In this document: positions 8,654-17,081 of the stretch, piece after piece
Layout: every line of letters starts with the position of its first letter
How positions within the stretch are numbered: position 1 is the stretch's first letter
The notes under the pieces: generated by a model
Database searches by the model: none
What the model saw: the letters and a program-made list of their open reading frames with translations, nothing else
Told to the model about the DNA's origin: nothing
DNA from: Verrucosispora sp. NA02020
GTDB lineage: Bacteria > Actinomycetota > Actinomycetes > Mycobacteriales > Micromonosporaceae
Direction: 5' to 3'
DNA: 64,000 nucleotides
Assembly (NCBI RefSeq): GCF_013364215.1
Contig: NZ_CP054923.1
Coordinates: forward strand, 1,178,001-1,242,000
Program-made: the position numbers and the translations under genes

Positions 8654-10167
8654 GGGTTGGCTACCTTTCCTGTGCCCGGGGAGAGCTTCCGGGCTGAGGT
8701 GAGGACGGTCTGTAGCGCGGTGAAGATGACCCCGAGCACCCGCTCGTTGACATCTCGTTGGGCCCGCTGGAACGCTTCGGTGGTGTCGGCGGCCAGGTCA
8801 GCCGCCGGCAGAGCCGGGTTCGGCGGCGTCGCCGGCTGCAGCGCCCGCGCCGTCGACCAGAAATCCGGTACGGCCAACTGCGGCACCGGGTGCGCCTGCG
8901 TGCTGACCGCCGGGGCCGGTGGCAGCGCGGAGAGCACACTCGGCACCTGCACCGGGGCCAGGGCCGGCACGTCCGTGCGGGGCAGCACAAGCTGGGACAG
9001 ATCGAGCGGCGGCAGCTCGTAGAGATCCACGAAACCGGCGACGGCCGAGACACTGCCGTGGTTGTTGACCGCCTCGACCACGATGTTCCCGGAGGCGGTC
9101 GGCTGCACGGCGCACCCGTTCGGGTGCCCGTCCGGGTCCTGGATCTCCACGGCCAGGCCGTTCGTGCCGGTGATCCGGATCCGCGTTGCACCCGTGACCG
9201 ACCAGGTGACAACCACGTCCCCGCCGCGCAGCAACGCGGCCCGGTTGACCGCGGCCAGGTGCAGGACCGGCGGCTGGGCCTTCGCGAGGATGGCGCTTTC
9301 CAGGTACTGGTAGAGGGCCTTTGCCGGTGGCCGGTCGCCGGGCCGAGTGGCCAGTGCCCGGGTGACCAGGTCGACGCCGGCCTGGTCGAGGGTGCCGGCC
9401 AGCACCCGGGGATCCTTCAACTGGGTGACGCCGGACCCGGTGACCAGGCCACGCAGGACGCAGAGCCCCAGTTTGTACACGTCGGTCGCCAGGTCCTGCA
9501 GGACGGTCGAGTCGACGCACTCGGGTGGTTTGAAGAACGGTGAGTGCAGCTGACGGCGCCCGGTGTTGCTGAGCGCGGCCGCCGGGTCGCAGTCGAGCAG
9601 TAGCAGCCGGGGCGGGTTCACTGCGATCGCCACGTTACGCAGGCTCAGGTCGCCGTAGACGATCCCGCGCCGGTGCAGCAGCGCGATCACATAGCTGAGC
9701 TGCGCGGCCAACGCTAGTCGGATCAGCGGGTCATCGGCGCCGGAGCGGTCGATGCCGTTCGCCTTCAGATAGGTGTCGCTGCTGCACAGGAAGGCGAACT
9801 CGAAGACCACCCGCCCCGGCTGGCCGCCGGGCGGGTTGGTCCGGACGAAGAAGTCGTCCGGGATCAGCGGCAGGAGGGCGCCCACCGTCGTCCCACCGTG
9901 CCGTACCAGGGCCAGCGGCCAGGTGGTGACCCTGTCAAGTTCGGCCCGGTCAGCGGGGTCCATCGCCGTGCGCAGGGCCATCGCGTGCTCCATCGCCTGC
10001 ACCACGCTGGCCCGGTCTGCCGCGCCGAGGTCGGTACGGATCTCCTTGAAGGCCAGCGGCCCGCCCAGCCCGGTGCCGACCGGCGGCGCGGCCAGCCGGT
10101 GGACCCGCCCCTCGGCGCCCTCGGCGATGAACGTCATCGCTCCCAGGCGGCCTCTGTCGACGTGCAT
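8650..10167 (-). CDS. Divergent serine/threonine kinase-like protein of a TerY-P-type triad
   Basis: 505 residues from ATG 10167, which lies 17 nt after the phosphatase stop and is preceded by GAGGGCAGGGG. The first 280 residues form a protein-kinase-like fold: an Ala-Phe-Lys-Glu segment for the ATP-binding lysine (LAFKEIRTD), a catalytic loop with HRD changed to YGD (GIVYGDLSLRNVAI) and a DFG equivalent DCD (LLLLDCDPA). Catalytic Asp and metal-binding Asn are therefore retained. The next 100 residues look like an Ig-like beta sandwich (VVVTWSVTGATRIRITG), followed by a proline-rich linker and a helical tail. Linked vWA, PP2C and kinase genes are known as the TerY-phosphorylation triad (work of Aravind and colleagues). 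Activity is likely but the altered HRD makes it uncertain. Confidence 0.85.
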   Translation of the reverse strand: MHVDRGRLGAMTFIAEGAEGRVHRLAAPPVGTGLGGPLAFKEIRTDLGAADRASVVQAMEHAMALRTAMDPADRAELDRVTTWPLALVRHGGTTVGALLPLIPDDFFVRTNPPGGQPGRVVFEFAFLCSSDTYLKANGIDRSGADDPLIRLALAAQLSYVIALLHRRGIVYGDLSLRNVAIAVNPPRLLLLDCDPAAALSNTGRRQLHSPFFKPPECVDSTVLQDLATDVYKLGLCVLRGLVTGSGVTQLKDPRVLAGTLDQAGVDLVTRALATRPGDRPPAKALYQYLESAILAKAQPPVLHLAAVNRAALLRGGDVVVTWSVTGATRIRITGTNGLAVEIQDPDGHPNGCAVQPTASGNIVVEAVNNHGSVSAVAGFVDLYELPPLDLSQLVLPRTDVPALAPVQVPSVLSALPPAPAVSTQAHPVPQLAVPDFWSTARALQPATPPNPALPAADLAADTTEAFQRAQRDVNERVLGVIFTALQTVLTSARKLSPGTGKVANP

Positions 10168-10184
10168 CGCGCCCCTGCCCTCGC

Positions 10185-11195
10185 TCAGCCCTGCGCGCCC
10201 CGGTCGCCGGCGGCACCGGTGGGCTCGTTGGCCGCACCGGTGGGCTCGGCGGCCGGCTCGTCGAACCAGAGCCCCACCACGGTCCGGTCGTCCAGGTGCG
10301 ACTTGCGGGCGAATCCCACCTGGCTGGCGAAGGTGAACACATCGGGCGCGGTGGCCCACCAGCCGGCGAGGGTGTCCCGAACCTCCCGGGCGCTCTCCAG
10401 CGGCACGCCCACCCCATCGGACATGACGAAGAGCGCACCGACCCCGACCGGTACCTCGATGGTGCGGAACCGGGGCCGTGGGTGAGGCAACGCGCGGACC
10501 CCGCCGGTGTGCAGGCCGTTGCCCACCGCCTGCGGGCCCGCCGCCCCGATGTCAGCCGCCGCCGGGTCGGCGGTGAGCTTCGACCATTCACCCTCGACCA
10601 GCGACCAGACGGTGCTGTCGTCGGTCCAGGCGATCGACGCGGTGCGCGGCCCGGTCAGACAGATCGCCGTCCCGACGAAGGTGGTGGCCATGCCCGCGTC
10701 CGCCGACCCGGCCTCCAGCACAATCCGGGCCAGCTCGTCGGCGTAACCGGTCAGCCGCTGGTTGACCTCGCTGATCGCAGCCGGCCACTCGCCGTGTGAC
10801 CGGTACGACCGGGGCATCTCCCGGGCCACGAAACCGGCTGCCTCGTGGGACAGCCGCAGCGAGCCCACCCCGTCGCAGACCGAGACGATCAGCGTGTCCG
10901 TCACCGCGTCGTGGGCGATCGAGTAGCGGTCCTGTCTCGGCTCCGCGCGGTAGCGGTGCAGCAGGCCCCGGACGCTCGCCGCCCGTACCTGCACCCCGGG
11001 GAACGAGCACTCGCTCAGCTCGTGGTCGGCGCCATCGCCGACCTGAGATGGCGGCCCGGCCGGAAGTTCCAGCGCGGCTCGGCCGGGCACGCCGACGGCC
11101 GGTACGCCGAATCGATTACAAGGCCGGCCATCAGATTGGGCACCGGGCCGGTCGCCAGTCGGCGGGGCGACGTCAGACAAGGTCACCCGCCTCAC
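10185..11195 (-). CDS. PP2C-family serine/threonine phosphatase
   Basis: 336 residues. The catalytic domain begins near residue 75, with QDRYSI followed by the metal-binding motif VSVCDGVGSLRLSHEAA. It continues with GMATTFVGTAI (equivalent of the GTT strand) and ALFVMSDGVGVPLE (the second metal-binding Asp-Gly), ending with DDRTVVGLWF, the usual closing DD motif. All key acidic residues of the PP2C fold appear present. The C-terminus has an Ala/Gly/Pro/Thr repeat (EPTGAANEPTGAAGD). It probably reverses phosphorylation made by the neighbouring kinase on shared substrates such as the vWA protein. The chosen ATG overlaps the vWA gene by 23 nt. The first 70 residues are poorly conserved in appearance, so a later start is possible. 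Confidence 0.88.
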   Translation of the reverse strand: MRRVTLSDVAPPTGDRPGAQSDGRPCNRFGVPAVGVPGRAALELPAGPPSQVGDGADHELSECSFPGVQVRAASVRGLLHRYRAEPRQDRYSIAHDAVTDTLIVSVCDGVGSLRLSHEAAGFVAREMPRSYRSHGEWPAAISEVNQRLTGYADELARIVLEAGSADAGMATTFVGTAICLTGPRTASIAWTDDSTVWSLVEGEWSKLTADPAAADIGAAGPQAVGNGLHTGGVRALPHPRPRFRTIEVPVGVGALFVMSDGVGVPLESAREVRDTLAGWWATAPDVFTFASQVGFARKSHLDDRTVVGLWFDEPAAEPTGAANEPTGAAGDRGAQG

Positions 11196-11931
11196 CGAAC
11201 TGCATGCCCTGGTTGGCCGGGACGGTCGGCGGCACGATCTGCGGGGCCCCCTGCCCGGCGCTGACCCCGGAACTGATCACGGTGTTGCCGATCGCCGAGG
11301 TCATCGACTTCAGCAGCTCGCCGATGTTGCTGGAGCGGGCGACGAACCAGCGGCCCCGGGCGTTGCCGAAGTCCGGGTAGGCGAGCTGGCGCATGACCTG
11401 CTCCGTCGCGTCTCGAAAGCCGAAGGAGACCAGGTACGGGAAGGCTTTGTTGCCCTGCTTGGTCTCCGGGTCGTACGCCAGCAGCGACCGGAAGGTCTCC
11501 AGGTAGTCGCCGTCGCCCGGGAGGCCGTCGGTCAGGAAGAAGACACACGGCCGGTAAACCTGCTTGCCGCTGGCCTTGAGCTGCGCCCGGTCCTCCTCGA
11601 AGACCCGGTGGTACTCCCGGAAGGCGGCCCCGTAGTTGGTGCCGCCACCGGCGGTCAGCGTGGGCAGGACGACCTGGCTGGGCGGGGCCAGCCGGACCAC
11701 CGTCTGGGCGGTGGACTGGAAGGTGATGACGCTGAGCATGGTCAGGTCGTCGACCACCGGGTTGCTCATGATGTCAGTTCGCAGCTGGGCCAAGGCCGCG
11801 TTCAGCGCGGCGATATCCCCGTACATCGAGCCGGAGACATCACAGACGATGTAGAACGGCATGATCAGCTGTCCGTCGACGTTCGACACCGTGGCAACCG
11901 TGGTGTCCGCGGCAGTTGAATAGTCCGACAT
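11173..11931 (-). CDS. von Willebrand factor A domain protein, TerY-like
   Basis: 252 residues, essentially one vWA domain. The metal-ion-dependent adhesion site is complete: DVSGSMYG (DxSxS) near residue 31, a Thr in AGGGTNYG, and an Asp in FFLTDGLPGDGD. This matches the TerY-like class that occurs with PP2C and kinase genes. ATG 11931 has a good ribosome binding site (GGGAGAGGA immediately upstream); an in-frame GTG four codons earlier would disrupt it. The gene follows the VirD4-like ATPase by 28 nt and overlaps the phosphatase gene. Such vWA proteins act as metal-dependent scaffolds; the partner is not evident from sequence. Confidence 0.9.
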   Translation of the reverse strand: MSDYSTAADTTVATVSNVDGQLIMPFYIVCDVSGSMYGDIAALNAALAQLRTDIMSNPVVDDLTMLSVITFQSTAQTVVRLAPPSQVVLPTLTAGGGTNYGAAFREYHRVFEEDRAQLKASGKQVYRPCVFFLTDGLPGDGDYLETFRSLLAYDPETKQGNKAFPYLVSFGFRDATEQVMRQLAYPDFGNARGRWFVARSSNIGELLKSMTSAIGNTVISSGVSAGQGAPQIVPPTVPANQGMQFGEAGDLV

Positions 11932-11959
11932 TCCTCTCCCCACAGATTTGTCCGTGCGC

Positions 11960-13465
11960 TTACCGCGACGGCGCTGGCTGGTCGAAGGTCACCAGGAACG
12001 GATGCGGTGTGGATCCTCTAAGGTGGACGATTCCGCCGAACCGGCCGACCGGCGGCTGCATGATCTCCCGGTTGCCCAGCATCGGTCTGGTCTGATGGGC
12101 CAGCGTCGGCGTCCAGCGGCCGTGCTGGTCAAGACCGACGCTGGTGGTGGCCGCCTGGACGTCCCCGAGACGCTGACTGAGCAGCGTCGCGGTGGCCTGC
12201 GAGGCACCCCGCAGGACGAGTAGGGCGTCCGCGTTGGCCAGCATTCGGACCTGCGCAGTCTCGTCACCGAACTGGGTCACGTCCTGGACACCCAGACAGG
12301 CGGCCACCCCAGCCCCGCGCATGAAGTCCAGCACCTGCTCCAGATCGATCCGGCGGGCGTACTTCGGCGCCTCGTCCAGCACCCACAGCATCCGAGGTCC
12401 GGGCCCGCCGAAGTGCTCCATGCACCGCAGCTTCAACATGTTCAGCATCAACGCGGCGGCGCTCATCGTCCGTTCGCCACCGCTGACCCGGGCGCCGACG
12501 ACGATGATGGCGCCGCTCTCGGTCGCCTGACGCACCGTGAAGGACCGGGACGACGTGCCGTCCAGCATCCCCGCGAGCTGCGGCTCGGCAAGCCAGGAGA
12601 GCCGGTTGGCCAGCGCCCAGGTCGCCTTGGCATATTCGCCGGCCGGGAACCGCAGCAGGTCGATGACGTCGGTCGCGGCGTGCGGTGCCTGCTGGGCCAG
12701 GGTCAGCAACGCCTGCTGGTTGACCACGAGGGCGTAAAGGTCCCGGGCATGCGCCCGACTGCCCCTGGCGCTCGCCAGCATCTGCGCCAGGCCACGCAGC
12801 CAACGGTGGTCCCGCTCGGCGAAATGTTTCTGCTGATCGAGTGGGTCGACCGCACCCAAGAAGGCCAGTGCGACCTGGGCCGCGTCGTTGCTGCTGCGGA
12901 CCTCGGCCAGCGGATTCCACGGACGAGAGGCGGCCGGCGCCTCGATGTCCCATCGAATGATCGGATAGCGCTGGGTAATACCGGCTCTTGTCTTATAGGC
13001 GACAATCTCTTGAACGAAATCACCCTTTGTGTCAACCACCACCACGCCGAGCCCGTTGGCCGCCGCCCCGACCACCCAGGGCACCATCAGATTCGCCGTT
13101 TTCCCGCTGCCGGCGGGACCGATGACCGCGACGTGCCGGCGCACCTCCTCCCAGCTGAGAAAGACCGGATAAGCTCCGGCGCCGCTGCGGGGATGCTTCA
13201 CCCGACCGATCGGAAACGGGCCGGCCCCGAGAGCGGTCGTCTGTGCCGGTAGCAGCACCTCCCGGTAATCCAGAAAGGAGCCGACCGACCCGGTGGCCGG
13301 GCCGTCGCCGGGGCAGAGGATCCCGGGGCGCAGCGCGGCCCGACTCGGACGCACGCTCGCCAGCCGGGAGCGCCGCTCAAGGCCCAGGGCCAGGCTGTTG
13401 CCCGCGGAGACGGCCGCGCTGGCCAAGGCCGCGGAGCCGCGCCAGAGGGATCGCAGGTAGGACAT
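11960..13465 (-). CDS. VirD4/TraD-like conjugal coupling ATPase
   Basis: 501 residues. Walker A is IGPAGSGKTANL (near residue 113), followed by GLGVVVVDTKGDFVQE, the typical 'DxKGD' strand of coupling proteins, and MLWVLDEAPKYA as Walker B with the DE pair. GVAACLGVQDVTQF and MLANADALLVLRG match the TraG/TraM-recognition C-terminal part. The N-terminal membrane segments of classical VirD4 are absent; only a weakly hydrophobic start is seen. It begins 3 nt after the small upstream gene. In this operon, with a vWA/PP2C/kinase set and no relaxase or T4SS genes, it is more likely a motor for an unknown protein or nucleic acid than part of conjugation. That is inference. Confidence 0.85.
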   Translation of the reverse strand: MSYLRSLWRGSAALASAAVSAGNSLALGLERRSRLASVRPSRAALRPGILCPGDGPATGSVGSFLDYREVLLPAQTTALGAGPFPIGRVKHPRSGAGAYPVFLSWEEVRRHVAVIGPAGSGKTANLMVPWVVGAAANGLGVVVVDTKGDFVQEIVAYKTRAGITQRYPIIRWDIEAPAASRPWNPLAEVRSSNDAAQVALAFLGAVDPLDQQKHFAERDHRWLRGLAQMLASARGSRAHARDLYALVVNQQALLTLAQQAPHAATDVIDLLRFPAGEYAKATWALANRLSWLAEPQLAGMLDGTSSRSFTVRQATESGAIIVVGARVSGGERTMSAAALMLNMLKLRCMEHFGGPGPRMLWVLDEAPKYARRIDLEQVLDFMRGAGVAACLGVQDVTQFGDETAQVRMLANADALLVLRGASQATATLLSQRLGDVQAATTSVGLDQHGRWTPTLAHQTRPMLGNREIMQPPVGRFGGIVHLRGSTPHPFLVTFDQPAPSR

Positions 13466-13468
13466 GGG

Positions 13469-13792
13469 TCAGCGTTCGGTCCGAGTCTCCGGGGACCGCT
13501 CGGCGGGCAGCGGCTCGCGGAGGGTGAGCGCGAGGTCGAGCGCCCGCTCCTGCTGCTCAACCTGCAGTTTCTCGCGATGCCCGGCCAACTGCGCGACGGC
13601 CGGATGCACCGGGGCGAACGCGTCCACCGGCGCGGCGATGACCTGATCATGGGTACGGGAGACATCGGGACCGACGGGTAGCGGAATCGCGCTGGGCGTC
13701 GTCACCAGCTCGACCAGAGTCAACCCAGTCATGACTTTGTCCCGGACGGGACGCTGTCCGGCTGCTGAATCATTGGATGAGCCAGTCGACAT
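13469..13792 (-). CDS. Small hypothetical protein, first gene of the operon
   Basis: 107 residues from ATG 13792, preceded by GGAG eight bases upstream; a longer in-frame extension to 14005 lacks coding character. The N-terminus is polar and disordered-looking. The middle holds VELVTTPSAIPLPVGPDV and the C-terminus is a charged helix (HREKLQVEQQERALDLALTL). It ends 3 nt before the VirD4-like gene, so it is the leading gene of the seven-gene operon. The promoter should lie within 13793-14036. No family recognised. Confidence 0.65.
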   Translation of the reverse strand: MSTGSSNDSAAGQRPVRDKVMTGLTLVELVTTPSAIPLPVGPDVSRTHDQVIAAPVDAFAPVHPAVAQLAGHREKLQVEQQERALDLALTLREPLPAERSPETRTER

Positions 13793-14036
13793 TTTCAAGG
13801 CTCCAATCCCAGGATCGACGGCGAAGGGTGCAGTCAAGACGAATGCCGGAGCGTTTCGTCGGGCCACGATGGGCTGCCCCGATGATTCCCGGCTGTTTAT
13901 CCGTGCCGGGATCACGCTAGCAAATATCTGCGAGCGCCCGCAGATTACGATCGGCTGGTGTGAGTATGAGTGCCGGCTGGCTGGTCGGTTGAACGCGGTG
14001 ACCAATCGGAGCGGGCCGCGGATCCGACCGGATTAG

Positions 14037-15659
14037 TTAGGCGCGGTGGCGTTCGTCGAGCTGCGCCGCAACGAGCATTGGAAGGCGCGCGACCACGCGG
14101 AGCTGCGCCTCCGTGGCCGCAGCGAACAGCGTTCGATAGTCGTCGAGGTAAACGTCCACGGAGACCGACGCATCGGCGAGAGTGGCACTTGCTAGGCGTA
14201 CAGCATCGGGGTCGTCGGTGAGCGCCATCGCCACCCGGTGAGTCTCGTGGAGGGTGAGTCGTGGTGCGGCCGTCAGCAATCCGTTGATCGCTTCGGCGCG
14301 CCGCCTCAACACCGGCGGGACCGCTGCGAACTTCTGTCCAGGGGCGGGCGGAGTCCGTGCGGCATCGGGCGGCGTGAGGCGCGCCTTCGCGTCGTCGGTG
14401 ACGCATGCATCGAATGCCGCCCACGCCTGGGCCTGTCGGTCGATCGGCAGGTCCCGGATCCGCTCGCTGAACGCTTTGACCACTTTGCTGTCGGAGCGGT
14501 GCACAAAGCTGTCGAGCATCCGCAGCAGCACCGGGTGAACGGCATCGGTCGGGCTGCCGGCGATCCATGCTCTGAGCTGGTCCCGTAGCGTCTCGATTCG
14601 TCTGCTCAGCTCCTGATACCACGGGCTTTCGACGGCGGCGGGGTGCCAGCTCTCGGCGGTCGGGTTGACGTGGGTGGCAAACCTGGAGGCGAGCCGGCTC
14701 ACCGCCAGCACGTTGAAGGACAGGACAGCCTCGCGCATCACGGGGTCGGCGAACTCTTCCGCGATGCGGACCGGGTTCAATCCCTCATACGGGTCCTCGG
14801 AACGTCTGGCCCGCCGCAGCCTTGGCCGGCCTGTGGGGTCCATTGCCGACGGGCTGAGCTGGCTGCCCTGCAGCAGCTCCTCGACTGCGACGATCGCCTC
14901 GTGGTGAGCGAAGGTCAACTCGGGATCATTCGGCAGGGCGCCTCGGAATGCACGTCCTCCGGCCGCGAGCCCGGTTCCCGCGTCGAAGAGGTGACCGCGC
15001 TTTGTAGCCGGGTGCGGGTCATCCGGAGACTGCGAGAAGAACACGTAGTGCCCGACGAACGACACCTGTGGGTACAGGGCGGCGAGCATGGCCTGGATGC
15101 TGCCCTTGTAACCGGTGTCCACGATCACTACCGGCCCGCTGGCATCGTCGAGGCGCAGGTCCGACGCGTCAAGGTAGTCGTGCAGTTCCTGCCATGCAGC
15201 CGGGCGGGCCGGTCCGGCGGCACGCTTGCGGAAGGTCTCGATCTCCACGAAGCTGTGCCCTTGAGCCTCAAGGTCGCTGATGGCCGCGTCAACGATGGCT
15301 CGAGTCAGGTACAGGCTCCGGCAGTGCTTCTCGCTGAACGGGCGGTCGATCGTGCTGACGACATAGCCGAGGCTGAACGAGTCTCGGCCGGCGAAAATGA
15401 TCCGTGTCGTCGGGTCTTGCTGCACCAGTCGTTGTAGGTGCGGCAGGATGTCGAGGGCGGCTTTGATTATCAGTGGCGCTAACAGCTCGCGCGCCACTTC
15501 GAAGGTCGCGGAGATAGCCTCGAACTTGCTTCTGGTGTTGATGCCGAACGCCCCGAGGAAGATGCCAAGGTGCAGCGCGGGAAGCTCGAATTGGGAGATG
15601 TCGACGGTCAGTAGCGGATTGAACAGCCGGTCGTCGGCATGGGCGTTCATGCCGGTCAT
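14037..15659 (-). CDS. HAD-like predicted hydrolase, paired with HTH-membrane protein
   Basis: 540 residues from ATG 15659, overlapping the TGA of the upstream gene (ATGA). Two motifs stand out: TTRIIFAGRDSFSLG and SGPVVIVDTGYKGSIQAML. They resemble the 'aRDg.fl' and 'vDiGw.GsiQ' signatures of the predicted HAD-superfamily hydrolases of COG5610, often found near glycan genes. The match is from memory and only moderate. The C-terminal 250 residues are helical and unfamiliar. The tight coupling to a helix-turn-helix/membrane protein suggests a two-gene signalling or defence unit rather than cell-wall metabolism. Function open. Confidence 0.75.
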   Translation of the reverse strand: MTGMNAHADDRLFNPLLTVDISQFELPALHLGIFLGAFGINTRSKFEAISATFEVARELLAPLIIKAALDILPHLQRLVQQDPTTRIIFAGRDSFSLGYVVSTIDRPFSEKHCRSLYLTRAIVDAAISDLEAQGHSFVEIETFRKRAAGPARPAAWQELHDYLDASDLRLDDASGPVVIVDTGYKGSIQAMLAALYPQVSFVGHYVFFSQSPDDPHPATKRGHLFDAGTGLAAGGRAFRGALPNDPELTFAHHEAIVAVEELLQGSQLSPSAMDPTGRPRLRRARRSEDPYEGLNPVRIAEEFADPVMREAVLSFNVLAVSRLASRFATHVNPTAESWHPAAVESPWYQELSRRIETLRDQLRAWIAGSPTDAVHPVLLRMLDSFVHRSDSKVVKAFSERIRDLPIDRQAQAWAAFDACVTDDAKARLTPPDAARTPPAPGQKFAAVPPVLRRRAEAINGLLTAAPRLTLHETHRVAMALTDDPDAVRLASATLADASVSVDVYLDDYRTLFAAATEAQLRVVARLPMLVAAQLDERHRA

Positions 15660-16447
15660 CGTTTCGATGCGACCCAGGCGAGCAGGACCACGCCTACGAC
15701 CGCGAGCACCAGATGGACGAACACCCACAGGTGGTGCAGACGCAGCCGGTACACCAGCAGGTACCGTCCGGCGTGTTGGCGGCGTGTGTCTGCCCAGCCG
15801 CGTTCGATGTCGAGGTGGCGGCGAAGCTGGTCGATCTGCTGACGGAGGTGCTGCGCCTCGCTCATGTGCATCTGGTGTCGCTCGTAGTACTTGTGGCAGG
15901 TCAGCGCTCCCGCAGCACCAAACACAACAACCACTGCGGCGAGGAACCCCTGAATCGCTGCAGGCTGGACGACGACACTGGCGACCCCCGCGGCGGCGCA
16001 CGCTGCCACGATCAGCGCGCTGAGCACTGCACGTTGGTTCTCACTCTGGCGCGCCTGGTTGCGCTGCTCCTGCCACAGCCGCAATAGAATCGTCACGTCA
16101 TCAGGAAAATCGTTGACCTGCTGGGATGAGGTGGGAACCTTCGGTAGCTCCGAAGATGCGGGTGCGGCGGCGCGCGACTCGCGGGCGAGATCACGGACGC
16201 GTTCCCAGCGTGGCAACCATGTCTCGGGGGCGTCGCCACAGGCCTCAACAAACGCCTTTACCGTGTCCCAGCTGGGTACATGATCGCCGCCGGCGGCCTC
16301 CGCGAGGGCGGTACGTGACCTGCCCGTACGTCGTGCCATCTGCAGATACTTCGGTGAACCGGCCTTCTCCCGCAGCAGCCGCAACTCCTGCGCGAACTCG
16401 GCGATCAGCCCGCCTTCCGGTTGCAGCGGACGTTCTGGCCGAGGCAC
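15656..16447 (-). CDS. Helix-turn-helix protein with two or three C-terminal membrane segments
   Basis: 263 residues. The N-terminal 70 residues form an XRE-like domain (FAQELRLLREKAG, then SRTALAEAAGGDHVPSWDTV) as seen in many actinobacterial sensor proteins. A hydrophilic linker leads to hydrophobic segments SALIVAACAAAGVASVVV and FLAAVVVVFGAAGALTC. A charged helical stretch (EAQHLRQQIDQLRRHL) and a final membrane segment (VFVHLVLAVVGVVLLAWVA) complete it. The domain is therefore likely cytoplasmic and tethered to the membrane. It is the first gene of a two-gene unit with the HAD-like gene; its stop overlaps the next start. A DNA-binding role is not certain, because tethered HTH domains of this type can also bind proteins. 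Confidence 0.8.
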   Translation of the reverse strand: MPRPERPLQPEGGLIAEFAQELRLLREKAGSPKYLQMARRTGRSRTALAEAAGGDHVPSWDTVKAFVEACGDAPETWLPRWERVRDLARESRAAAPASSELPKVPTSSQQVNDFPDDVTILLRLWQEQRNQARQSENQRAVLSALIVAACAAAGVASVVVQPAAIQGFLAAVVVVFGAAGALTCHKYYERHQMHMSEAQHLRQQIDQLRRHLDIERGWADTRRQHAGRYLLVYRLRLHHLWVFVHLVLAVVGVVLLAWVASKR

Positions 16448-16775
16448 AGATCCAGTCTAGCCGCTCACCTCGACGCGGCAACGCATCGAATGAGTCGAAG
16501 GGCCGACAATCGATGGGTAGACTACGACCGCCCGACGGCTGGGATGGCGGGCCTAAACATTCCTCACCGTCCGGTGCTTCTGAGCCGATGGGCCACTCAA
16601 AGAATCGGACATGGCCGACCCCGCGCGGTCCTCGAAGTCAGCGCGCCCGACTCGGATCGGCGCCATAGACCGGGTCGCCAGTCACCCGGCCGAACCATGC
16701 CCTTCAAGGGCAATAGTGGCTAAGGGACTGGTATGGCAGCGCCGGGCGGGCACGAGCCCGCCCGGCGGAGATGGT

Positions 16776-17081
16776 TCAGCCGATCGCTTCGGTCCAGTGG
16801 CCGGTGACCACCGTCCAGGCCGGGCAGGACACGTCCGTTCGGCCGGAGCCGTAGAACCAGCTCGAGGTGCGGGACTGGCCCCACGTGCAGGTGACGACCA
16901 ACCGCCACCTGGTCGGCGAGGTCACGCCTTCGCAGGACCCCCAGGCGACCCTGCCGTCGCCCCAGCTGTTGACTCCGCTACCGCACCACGTGTAGCCGGC
17001 GTGCGCCGGTGTGCCTGTGGTGATCGGCGCGATGATCGCGGCACCCAGGGCTGCCGCGATCGCGGCGAACACGCGTCCCAT
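16776..17081 (-). CDS. Small secreted protein with signal peptide
   Basis: 101 residues from ATG 17081. Residues 1-28 form a clear Sec signal peptide (MGRVFAAIAAALGAAIIAPI then a TPAHA cleavage site). The mature part is about 73 residues, Trp/Gly/Ser-rich, with four cysteines (TWCGSG, GSCEG, VVTCTWG, VSCPAW) that could form two disulfides. This resembles small secreted actinomycete proteins of unknown role. The longer in-frame extension upstream to 17162 would bury the signal peptide and is rejected. It is a lone gene between the HTH/HAD pair and a gene-poor stretch. Confidence 0.72.
   Translation of the reverse strand: MGRVFAAIAAALGAAIIAPITTGTPAHAGYTWCGSGVNSWGDGRVAWGSCEGVTSPTRWRLVVTCTWGQSRTSSWFYGSGRTDVSCPAWTVVTGHWTEAIG

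Noticed and set aside
11960..13465. VirD4-like gene as evidence for a conjugative plasmid
   Set aside because: No relaxase, VirB4 or other transfer gene is nearby, and the gene is embedded in a kinase/phosphatase operon.
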